The notes beneath the pieces are model-generated. The model was not told the origin of the DNA. It saw only the letters and a list, made by a program, of their open reading frames with translations, and ran no database searches. DNA of 6,552 nucleotides, from positions 453 through 7,004 of the forward strand of contig MEUF01000083.1 of assembly GCA_001771615.1 (NCBI GenBank), given 5' to 3'. Shown here piece by piece: positions 1 through 6,021 of this stretch; the stretch's first letter is position 1, and every line of letters begins with the position of its first letter. The stretch comes from a candidate division WOR-1 bacterium RIFOXYB2_FULL_48_7. GTDB taxonomy: Bacteria > Margulisbacteria > WOR-1 > O2-12-FULL-45-9 > XYB2-FULL-48-7. The position numbers were made by a program, and so were the translations under genes.

Positions 1-819
1 CATTTTTTGCCGGGCTCCCAGTCATATTCAATTGCTACCGTCGGTTGCAACCTGAAATGCCTTTTCTGCCAAAACTATTCGATCTCACAGGTGGACCGGC
101 AAAAACCGGAAATAGTCGGCCAATTAGCAGAACCGGACGAAATTGTCGCCTCTGCTTTGGTAAATAATTGCGCCAGCATCTCCTATACCTACACCGAACC
201 GACGATATTTTACGAATTTGCACTGGATACGGCCAGGATTGCCAAAACTAAGGGGTTAAAAAACATTTTCGTCTCCAATGGATTTATCAACCCGGCCCCC
301 CTGGAAAAGATTGCCCCATTTCTGGACGCGGCCAACGTTGATTTAAAATCTTTCAGCGAAGATTATTATCGCCAGATCTGCGGGGCCAGGCTTCAGCCGG
401 TCTTGGAGACCCTAAAACTGATGAAAAAATTGGGGATATGGCTGGAGGTGACGACCCTGGTCATCCCCGGCCTTAACGACAGTGATGATGAATTATGGCA
501 AATTGCTTCTTTTATAAAAGAGGAATTAAGTGCTGATGTCCCCTGGCATATTTCGGGTTTTTATCCGACCTATAAGTTGCTTGACCGCCCGCCAACTGAT
601 GAGGCCACCTTAAACAGGGGGAGGGAGATCGGCCTTAAAATGGGCTTAAATTATGTTTATACTGGTAATCGACGTATTCCCGGCTCCGAAGACACCTATT
701 GCTCCAAATGCCAGCGGGCGGTTATCAAACGGAGTGGTTTCCAGGTGAAAGAAAATAATCTTAAAATGGCCAGCTGCTCATTTTGTGGGGAAAAGATCGC
801 CGGCGTATTTATGCCTTAG
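1..819 (+). CDS. amrS: AmrS-like radical SAM enzyme (AmmeMemoRadiSam family), 5'-truncated by window edge
   Basis: This is a radical SAM protein of the AmrS type, the family encoded with or near Memo and AMMECR1-like proteins; its reaction is not something I can state. The reading frame is open from base 1. The visible protein begins HFLPGS, and this frame runs straight into the 4Fe-4S cluster motif CNLKCLFC (CxxxCxxC, Cys16, Cys20 and Cys23 of the visible part), which should bind the cluster and SAM. Next come YTYTEPTIFYEF, FVSNGF and NVDLKSF, typical of the radical SAM barrel in this family. The C-terminus holds a small CxxC...CxxC knuckle (Cys234/237 and Cys259/262), as is usual for AmrS. 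The family is normally about 330-340 residues; 272 are seen, so some 60-70 N-terminal residues lie left of the window. The TTG at base 7 is an internal Leu codon, not the start. No Memo or AMMECR1 gene is visible here. The gene converges on the minus-strand glycosyltransferase operon with 2 bases between stop codons. Confidence 0.9.
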   Translation, partial: HFLPGSQSYSIATVGCNLKCLFCQNYSISQVDRQKPEIVGQLAEPDEIVASALVNNCASISYTYTEPTIFYEFALDTARIAKTKGLKNIFVSNGFINPAPLEKIAPFLDAANVDLKSFSEDYYRQICGARLQPVLETLKLMKKLGIWLEVTTLVIPGLNDSDDELWQIASFIKEELSADVPWHISGFYPTYKLLDRPPTDEATLNRGREIGLKMGLNYVYTGNRRIPGSEDTYCSKCQRAVIKRSGFQVKENNLKMASCSFCGEKIAGVFMP

Positions 820-821
820 CA

Positions 822-2234
822 CTAGGGGTGAGAGGGCGGCCCTTTAAAACCTTTTAATTCAATAAAATAGTAATTTTCAGTTATGTAATCCTCAATCAAG
901 CCAATTTTAATGTTTGGCAGAACCTCTGTAACTAAGAAATGTTTATTGAATAAAATTTGCATCATTGAATTGTTTTCACCAAAATAAATAATATTTTCTC
1001 CCTTTGCCAGGTTGGGAATCCCCCACAGCTCATATTGTTTCTCGCCCCAGCGAGGTGAGGGCATCAGGAAACCGGTGGCCAGAAATACCGACCGTTGGCT
1101 ATAAAATTCCAGCAGGGCGGTCGTGACATTGGTACCGGCAAAGATTTTTTGGTTGTTGGGTAGATAGGCAGCTAGTTTATAATTATTGGCATATTCTTTT
1201 TGGTGCAGGGCGATGCCTGGAGAAAGGAAGAAAAGGATAAAAAGGATTAGCAGGGAGAAGCAGGTCAGCCAGACCATGAACCTCTTGAGGGATTTACCGG
1301 TCTCTAATATGTAAGCAACAGTTAAAGGGATAGCTGTGATGTAACCGACGGCCGGCCAGTGGGCCCAAACCTTGATTTTTAGGGATAGGGCAAGGAAAGC
1401 TATTATTAACGGCAAAGAGAAGGCCAATAATAGTTTATAGCCGACAGCTTTTTGCTTTAAAGCGTAGCTCCAGACATTATAAAGGGCAAATATCAGGAAC
1501 GGTGTAAAGTGGACCAGCTGGTCACCGATAAATTCAAGGAGATGTGCCCCCCATGGGTCGGCCGAAGCTTTCCCGGCATGGAAGGTAAAAGACACCCAAT
1601 TGTTTTGGGCGTTCCAAAGTATGACTGGCAGAAAACAAAAAGCGGAGAGCAAAAAGCAGAGATAGGGCTCGGGACGTTTCAGCCAATAGCGTTGTTCCGG
1701 CACAAGATAAAAGAAGATGGCCAGGCAGGGCCAAAAAAGAAACATGGTGTATTTACTCAAACAACCTAGGCCGATGATTATTCCGAGCAGGAGCCATTGA
1801 CCCAAAGTTCGAAGTTCAAGGTTTGAGGTTCTGGTGATTTTATATAGAAGATACACAGCACTTATCCAGAAGAGTCCGAGGGGGACTTCGACAAACATGG
1901 TGAGCCAGATGACCAAAAAATGGGGGATGATCTGAAAAATGATGGCTGACCAGAACGCCACCTTTTCGTTAAAAAGTCCTCTGGCCAGATGATAAAGAGT
2001 AATCGAGATCAGCCAGGTGATAAGGGCCGGTCCCAGGCGGAGCAGGAAGAGATTGGCCTTGCCCAACGTGGTTAAATAATTGATCAAAGCCACCATTGGC
2101 GGATGATCAACGTAAGATAGGCTTAAATGTCTGGACCAGAGCCAGTAGTAGCTCTCATCAGCAGTCAAAGGGAAAAGATTGGCCAAAAACAGTCTAAATA
2201 TAGTAAATAAAAGTAGTATAAAGAATATATTCAT
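822..2234 (-). CDS. GT-C membrane glycosyltransferase (PMT_2/GT39-like), paralog of the 3819-5183 gene
   Basis: A 470-residue polytopic membrane protein, last gene of the minus-strand operon. It should transfer a sugar from a polyprenyl-phosphate carrier to an acceptor on the outer face of the cytoplasmic membrane. One transmembrane helix (residues 3-22) is followed by the acidic pair Asp26-Glu27 (ADESYYWLW) and then YVDHPPM at 41-47, the first external loop expected to hold the catalytic or metal-binding acid. About ten further hydrophobic helices follow to roughly residue 345, then a soluble C-terminal domain with YELWG...KGENIIYF from residue 401. It aligns end to end with the first gene of the operon: D26E27 and D43HPP fall at identical residue numbers, W207N208 matches W203N204 and the last lines end in LKGFKG versus CRGFRG. 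The second loop has FVEVPL (Glu116) where relatives commonly have an Asp before Pro. The ATG lies 1 base after the preceding stop, with a GGAAGAG ribosome site. Substrates are unknown. Two short tandem repeats lie inside the gene. Confidence 0.85.
   Translation of the reverse strand: MNIFFILLLFTIFRLFLANLFPLTADESYYWLWSRHLSLSYVDHPPMVALINYLTTLGKANLFLLRLGPALITWLISITLYHLARGLFNEKVAFWSAIIFQIIPHFLVIWLTMFVEVPLGLFWISAVYLLYKITRTSNLELRTLGQWLLLGIIIGLGCLSKYTMFLFWPCLAIFFYLVPEQRYWLKRPEPYLCFLLSAFCFLPVILWNAQNNWVSFTFHAGKASADPWGAHLLEFIGDQLVHFTPFLIFALYNVWSYALKQKAVGYKLLLAFSLPLIIAFLALSLKIKVWAHWPAVGYITAIPLTVAYILETGKSLKRFMVWLTCFSLLILFILFFLSPGIALHQKEYANNYKLAAYLPNNQKIFAGTNVTTALLEFYSQRSVFLATGFLMPSPRWGEKQYELWGIPNLAKGENIIYFGENNSMMQILFNKHFLVTEVLPNIKIGLIEDYITENYYFIELKGFKGPPSHP
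1636..1662. repeat. Short direct repeat (14 and 13 bases) inside a GT-C gene
   Basis: CAAAAAGCGGAGAG (1636-1649) is followed at once by CAAAAAGCAGAGA (1650-1662), a tandem pair differing by one substitution or indel step. On the coding strand it gives CFLLSAFC in a transmembrane segment (residues 191-200) of the 822-2234 protein. The paralog has an equal-length but unrelated hydrophobic stretch there. It could be chance composition of a membrane helix. Confidence 0.4.
1804..1831. repeat. Degenerate 7-base tandem repeat (four units) inside a GT-C gene
   Basis: Four adjacent heptamers on the plus strand, AAAGTTC, GAAGTTC, AAGGTTT and GAGGTTC, fit RRRGTTY. They encode residues 135-144 (RTSNLELRTL) of the 822-2234 protein, a cytoplasmic-looking loop between helices where the paralog has a loop of about two fewer residues and no such repeat. 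Confidence 0.5.
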
Positions 2235-2235
2235 A

Positions 2236-3852
2236 TCAGTTAACTCTTCCGGCGGGAACGACCAGGAGCGAATAATTATCCCGAGCTAAAATTTCCCCCT
2301 TAAGTTTCAGCTTTTCCCAACTAATTGTATCAGACAATACCAGGGCGGCTTCAGCTTTAAAAACAGTTTTCAGCTTATCTTGTTCCCAGATGTAGCTGTC
2401 GGCCGGCCCGGCCAGGAAATCGACATAAAAAAGATCTGGGCTGTAAAACAGGTTTCTGTCCGGGGGGCGATAAATAATAAACTTGGTTCCGGCTAACCTC
2501 TGATTCTTAATAAGGTTTGGCCAGTTAATGTCCGGGTTAAAGGAGTCGGTCAATGGTTTGGCCACTATTAATAAAGAGCCATATGCCGCAATTATCAGCG
2601 CTATGAAGAGGTAGAGTTTTTGGTATGAGGGTTTAAAGTAAAATATTTGCGCCAGAAACAGGCCAAGACTGAAAAGCCCAATCGGGAGCAAAGCTGACCC
2701 AAGAAATATCCCATCCCCGTTGTAAGGTTTTTGCCAGAGCAAGAAAAAGGCGGCAGTAAAAATCAGCCAAAATAGCAGGTTCCAAAAAAACATTGGCCAC
2801 CTGACCTTATTTCCCCTGACCAGCTGTATAAGGTTCTCTCCTGCCAAAAGGCTTAACGGCACCGCAAAGGGGACAAAAGTGCGCAAGTCTGTCTGGTTAT
2901 AAAAAAAGAAAAGGAAAAACAGATTACTCCAGAGCCAATGGAGAGCGAGTGTGCGCAGTTGGCTGCGTTGGGGTGGTCGCCCAAACAGCAGAGGGGTCCA
3001 AGGAAAGATGGTAACTAATAAAAAACCGATAATTGAATAATGCCAGCCAAAAGCAAGGTAGCTTGTATTGTATTTGCTTTGGATGGAGAGGCTTTTTAAA
3101 TATGGCAGCCATTGTTCTTGAAGCGGTATTGCCTGGAGTAACAGAACCCCGCCTGCCAGGCAGAAAAATAACAACCCAGCTAGCCAAAAATGAAGGGAGG
3201 TGAAAATGGTTGAAGTTCTGGATCGTGCTTCTTTTGAGAAAATAATTAGGGAGAGGAAGGTCAGTCCCGGAATGATCAAACCAAATCCGCTCTTAGTCAA
3301 TAATCCGAGGGCCAAACCGAGCGAGCAGAGGTAAAGCCAGCCTTTTTTCGCTTCTTGGAGATATCCGTAAAAAGAGAAAATGGCCAGGGTAGAAAAAACC
3401 GTTAGTAATATATCCAATTTTGGCGTCCGTGAAAAGGTGACCAGGGTTAGGCTGGTGGAGGCAATCAACGTTGCCAACAGGGCTGTTTCCTTATCGGCTA
3501 GCCGCTTGATTAACCAGTAAAGCATGCCTAGAAATAGGAGGAAATAAAGTATGTTTGGCAAGTGAATAGAAATTTCGTTAACCCCGATCAATTGTGGTAT
3601 CCAGGCCAAGAGCCAGATGCCAACTGGCGGCTTATCCAGAAAAGAGGTCGGGTCCCCCGGATTAACAAATTGGGCCAGCCATTGCCCATGTACAACGCAA
3701 TTCTTGGCCGCCAGGGCATAGAGGGACGCGTCATCGTTTTGCAGGCCGACCAGCGGGACAGTCAATAATGTTATCAGCAGAAAAAGGCCCATCAGCCAGC
3801 TGATGATTGTTTCCGGCTTCAAGGCAATATCCCGCCCCGAAACCCTCGGCAT
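2236..3852 (-). CDS. ArnT-like GT-C membrane glycosyltransferase (PMT_2 family)
   Basis: A 538-residue polytopic membrane glycosyltransferase, middle gene of the operon, closer in pattern to ArnT (lipid A aminoarabinose transferase) than its two neighbours. After a transmembrane helix (about 17-37) comes NDDASLYALAAKN with Asp40-Asp41, then FLDKPPVGIWLLAW (Asp73-Lys-Pro-Pro), the first external loop typical of ArnT-like enzymes. SRTPKLDILL (Asp147) is the second acidic loop motif, which is retained here. Many further hydrophobic segments reach to about residue 430, followed by a soluble C-terminal domain. The expected donor is an undecaprenyl-phosphate sugar; donor and acceptor cannot be named, so arnT is not assigned. 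The ATG at 3852 overlaps the upstream gene by 34 bases and has no Shine-Dalgarno. A TTG at 3822 gives a four-base TTGA overlap with the upstream stop (3819-3821) and a protein starting just before the first helix, so the true start may be there (528 residues). The next gene begins 1 base after its stop. Confidence 0.85.
   Translation of the reverse strand: MPRVSGRDIALKPETIISWLMGLFLLITLLTVPLVGLQNDDASLYALAAKNCVVHGQWLAQFVNPGDPTSFLDKPPVGIWLLAWIPQLIGVNEISIHLPNILYFLLFLGMLYWLIKRLADKETALLATLIASTSLTLVTFSRTPKLDILLTVFSTLAIFSFYGYLQEAKKGWLYLCSLGLALGLLTKSGFGLIIPGLTFLSLIIFSKEARSRTSTIFTSLHFWLAGLLFFCLAGGVLLLQAIPLQEQWLPYLKSLSIQSKYNTSYLAFGWHYSIIGFLLVTIFPWTPLLFGRPPQRSQLRTLALHWLWSNLFFLFFFYNQTDLRTFVPFAVPLSLLAGENLIQLVRGNKVRWPMFFWNLLFWLIFTAAFFLLWQKPYNGDGIFLGSALLPIGLFSLGLFLAQIFYFKPSYQKLYLFIALIIAAYGSLLIVAKPLTDSFNPDINWPNLIKNQRLAGTKFIIYRPPDRNLFYSPDLFYVDFLAGPADSYIWEQDKLKTVFKAEAALVLSDTISWEKLKLKGEILARDNYSLLVVPAGRVN
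2244..2250 (-). promoter_or_regulatory. Ribosome binding site of the third operon gene
   Basis: GGAAGAG on the minus strand, 9 bases ahead of the ATG at 2234 and inside the last codons of the preceding gene. Together with the TGATATG junction (stop, one base, start) it supports coupled translation and this start. Confidence 0.55.
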
Positions 3853-5183
3853 ATCAGGATTTCTGTTTTGTTGGGGATGTCAGCATCTTTGCCAAAGATT
3901 CTTCTTTCCGGCTCAACCAGGACCTGGGAAAAGAGCGGTTTAAGTTTTTCCTTTAGCGGGGTTTCATCTAAAATAAAATAAATAACATTGTCCCCTTTTT
4001 TCAGCTGCGGTTGTCCCCAGAGGTCATATTGGGGATGCCGCCCTTTAGTCAAGGTTATTGGCACCCGTCCGTGAAAAGCTACTAGCCCTCCCAGGCCAAG
4101 GTTGTTGGAAAAATAATAGGTCTGCCCGGCCGAAAACTTTAAGCTGGCAAGATATGAAGGCAACTTTTTATTTAATTCATAACTTCCTGCCGGTAGAGGA
4201 TAAAGGAAAATATAATAGACAAAAGCCAAGCCATTGACCAAAAGGGCAAAAAAGAGCAGGGTATTAAAAGCCCAGCGCTTAATCTTGGCTGTCTCAATAA
4301 TTGAGGGGAGATAAGTGGCTGAAGGCCAATGTGCCCCCAGTTGGGTCAGTGAGCCAAAGATGGCAAAGGGGAGGAAGACTCCGCTGGTTAAAGCGTTAAA
4401 AAGATTGTGCTCTTTGCCGCTGAGGAAAGCCCAAACACGGCTGTAGGCCGCCCCAAAGATAATTGGCGTATACATCAATGATTGAAAGACTATATTAAAA
4501 AGGAGATTGCCAAAAATATCGGGAGTTGGCCGGTTGCTGTGGTAGCTTAGAGAGGGGAAATTGTGAATAATATTCCAGTAGAGCATAGGTGAGGCAACCA
4601 GGGCCGCGGCTATCGCTCCCAAATATAATTCTTTTGTTTTAAGCCAGAAACGGTTTTCCTTGTTTAACAACAGGTATAAGGCCAAACCAAAAAGGACAAA
4701 AATAATATAAAAATCACTTAATAATGTCAGGCCACAAAAGAGCCCAACCGGATACCAGTAAAATGGGTTTCTGGACTTATCCAGCCTGACTAAAAAATAC
4801 AAGGTCAAAGCATTAAAAAAGAAAAATATCGTGTGGGGGACCAGAAAAAGGCCGCCGCCAAAAAACAGCGGCAGCAGATTAAAAGTGATCACAGCTATTT
4901 TGGCTGCTGGCCTGCCGGCCAGTTCTTTGGCGGTCAGATATATTACTCCGGAAATCAACAACACCAAAACGATAGCCGCTGAGCGGATGGCCAATTCGCT
5001 GGGCCCAAACAACTGTCCAATTAGCCAGTAAAGATAGCCGGCCATTGGCGGGTGATCAACATAATTCAGGTCGGGGTGGAGCCCCCAAAGCCAGTAATAG
5101 CCCTCGTCGCCAATCAAGGGAAAATAAGGGGAAATGAAAAGCTTAAAAAGGTTGATCGCCAACAAGAAAATCAGCAAACTCAT
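3819..5183 (-). CDS. GT-C membrane glycosyltransferase (PMT_2/GT39-like), first gene of operon
   Basis: A 454-residue polytopic membrane glycosyltransferase, first gene of the three-gene operon, expected to use a polyprenyl-phosphate sugar on the outer membrane face. Helix 1 (residues 3-22) is followed by IGDEGYYWLWG (Asp26-Glu27) and NYVDHPPM (Asp43-His-Pro-Pro), the putative catalytic loop. Several hydrophobic segments follow, then RFWLK (178-182), YWN (202-204) and a soluble tail with YDLWG...KGDNVIYF from residue 386. It is a diverged paralog of the 822-2234 gene along its whole length. The second external loop reads FLVPHTIF, without the Asp often found there in the family. The start at 5183 is supported because it places D26E27 at exactly the same residue number as in the paralog. 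It has no Shine-Dalgarno; an extended -10 promoter predicts transcription starting at the A of the ATG. It diverges from the GT2-like gene across 14 bases. Its stop overlaps the next gene, so translational coupling is likely. Sugar and acceptor are unknown. Confidence 0.86.
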   Translation of the reverse strand: MSLLIFLLAINLFKLFISPYFPLIGDEGYYWLWGLHPDLNYVDHPPMAGYLYWLIGQLFGPSELAIRSAAIVLVLLISGVIYLTAKELAGRPAAKIAVITFNLLPLFFGGGLFLVPHTIFFFFNALTLYFLVRLDKSRNPFYWYPVGLFCGLTLLSDFYIIFVLFGLALYLLLNKENRFWLKTKELYLGAIAAALVASPMLYWNIIHNFPSLSYHSNRPTPDIFGNLLFNIVFQSLMYTPIIFGAAYSRVWAFLSGKEHNLFNALTSGVFLPFAIFGSLTQLGAHWPSATYLPSIIETAKIKRWAFNTLLFFALLVNGLAFVYYIFLYPLPAGSYELNKKLPSYLASLKFSAGQTYYFSNNLGLGGLVAFHGRVPITLTKGRHPQYDLWGQPQLKKGDNVIYFILDETPLKEKLKPLFSQVLVEPERRIFGKDADIPNKTEILICRGFRGGILP

Positions 5184-5191
5184 GGTAGAAT
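5183..5191 (+). promoter_or_regulatory. Extended -10 promoter for the GT2-like gene (leaderless)
   Basis: TGG (5183-5185) directly precedes TAGAAT (5186-5191), one mismatch from the TATAAT consensus, giving a TGn extended -10. A start point 7 bases after the hexamer is base 5198, the A of the gene's ATG. There is no recognisable -35 at 16-18 bases, which extended -10 promoters tolerate, and no Shine-Dalgarno before the ATG. The TG also belongs to the CATG carrying the start codon of the opposite gene. Confidence 0.55.
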
Positions 5192-5198
5192 TATAACA
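5190..5198 (-). promoter_or_regulatory. Extended -10 promoter for the GT-C operon (leaderless)
   Basis: On the minus strand TGT (5198-5196) directly precedes a perfect TATAAT (5195-5190), a consensus extended -10. A start 7 bases further falls on base 5183, the A of the operon's first ATG. The 17-base-upstream position holds only an AT-rich AATATT rather than TTGACA. No Shine-Dalgarno is present. The hexamer overlaps the opposing -10 by two bases (5190-5191), so polymerase should not occupy both at once. Confidence 0.65.
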
Positions 5199-6016
5199 TG
5201 CCGAAGGTACAGAATATTGGCTTGATGATCACCAATAATGAGGATGACGTGATCGAAGAGGTGATGGAGGCCAATAAAAAATATTTTGACAAAATCCTGG
5301 TGCTCGACGGCTCCTCAGACCGGACCGAAGAGATTATCCGCAGTTATGATTGTGTAAAATATTTTCTCAAAGATAGGGAAATTATCGATCAATTGCCGGG
5401 TAAAAAATTTAATGATGGGGCCAGGCAATTTCTTTTGGCCAAAGCCCAGGAAATGTTCCCGGTTGAAGGGTGGTTCACGTTGCTTCATGGTGACGAAATT
5501 TGGCATGATGACCCCAATTGGGTGGCCGAAGAAGCGGACAAAGCCCGGGCGGAAAAAGTAAACTGGTATGTGATGAACTTTTTCCTTCATACCTCTGACC
5601 GCGGGCGAGATTTGCCGGCTGTCAAATCTGTGCAGGAGCGTTTACGCTGGTATTGTCCGGGATATCTGGAAATTCGTTCTTTTAGAAACAAGCGGGGGAT
5701 CCATTATGAGTTGGGGCAGAGGAACCTGACCATCCCCAAAGGTATCGGCTGGCAAATATATAAATATTTCCCCATTTACAAGCATTATCCCTTCCGCTCG
5801 GTGGAACAAATCATGAAAAAAAAGCTGGCTCATCGGCAGACAGATTTCAATTATACTTATGAGCGTTATGCGACGGAAGCAGATTGTTTTGTTGATATCC
5901 TCCCCAACTACAAGGTCGCCAGAAAATATGATGGGTCATTTCATGAGTTTGAAATTAAAAACCAGGGGACTCTGTTGGGCCGCTGGCTGCGCAGTGGGCG
6001 CTATATCAGGTGGTAA
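5198..6016 (+). CDS. Family 2-like (GT-A fold) glycosyltransferase
   Basis: A 272-residue soluble protein with the N-terminal layout of a GT-A fold family 2 glycosyltransferase, expected to transfer sugar from a nucleotide-sugar in the cytosol. After the first beta strand and TNNEDDVIEEVM (12-23) comes ILVLDGSSDRTEEII (33-47), with Asp37 and Asp41 in the nucleotide-binding DGSSDxT motif. FTLLHGDEIWHDDP (93-106) occupies the place of the metal-binding DxD(E): here His97-Gly-Asp99-Glu100, so the first Asp is replaced by His. There is no transmembrane segment; the C-terminal end is basic and aromatic (GRWLRSGRYIRW), which might help it sit on the membrane. It is too short and lacks the features of a dolichyl-phosphate mannose synthase-like donor maker. 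It is divergent from the GT-C operon across 14 bases and may be co-regulated with it. The ATG has no Shine-Dalgarno, and the predicted transcript start coincides with it. Sugar and acceptor are not identifiable. Confidence 0.8.
   Translation: MPKVQNIGLMITNNEDDVIEEVMEANKKYFDKILVLDGSSDRTEEIIRSYDCVKYFLKDREIIDQLPGKKFNDGARQFLLAKAQEMFPVEGWFTLLHGDEIWHDDPNWVAEEADKARAEKVNWYVMNFFLHTSDRGRDLPAVKSVQERLRWYCPGYLEIRSFRNKRGIHYELGQRNLTIPKGIGWQIYKYFPIYKHYPFRSVEQIMKKKLAHRQTDFNYTYERYATEADCFVDILPNYKVARKYDGSFHEFEIKNQGTLLGRWLRSGRYIRW
6008..6013 (+). promoter_or_regulatory. Ribosome binding site of the korA-like gene
   Basis: AGGTGG, one mismatch from AGGAGG, ends 8 bases before the ATG at 6022. It lies inside the last codons of the glycosyltransferase gene. 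It selects 6022 over the nearby ATG at 6017, which is out of frame and meets a stop after eight codons. This gene has a normal ribosome site, whereas the two divergent genes at 5183 and 5198 have none. Confidence 0.7.
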
Positions 6017-6021
6017 ATGAG

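Noticed and set aside
7..9. TTG as the start codon of the radical SAM gene
   Set aside because: The frame is open to base 1 and the residues HFLPGS just before the cysteine motif fit the conserved interior of AmrS; starting here would remove about 60-70 family-typical residues. It is a window-edge truncation.
831..845. Small hairpin (AGAGGG / CCCTTT, 3-base loop) after amrS as a terminator
   Set aside because: The stem is only 6 bp with a G-T pair, is followed by AAAACC rather than a T-run, and lies within the coding sequence of the opposite gene.
1509..1769. Open frame of 86 codons on the plus strand
   Set aside because: It lies wholly inside the 470-residue GT-C gene on the other strand, has no ribosome site or recognisable motif, and its composition is explained by the antisense of membrane helices.
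3562..3768. Open frame of 68 codons on the plus strand
   Set aside because: It is antisense to the conserved first-loop region of the ArnT-like gene and shows no family features.
5152..5157. TTGATC as a -35 box for the plus-strand promoter
   Set aside because: The spacer to TAGAAT at 5186 would be 28 bases, far beyond the usable 15-19, so it was not included.
6017..6019. ATG immediately after the GT2 stop as the korA start
   Set aside because: It is out of frame with the oxidoreductase and reaches a stop after eight codons; the ATG at 6022 is in frame and correctly spaced from AGGTGG.
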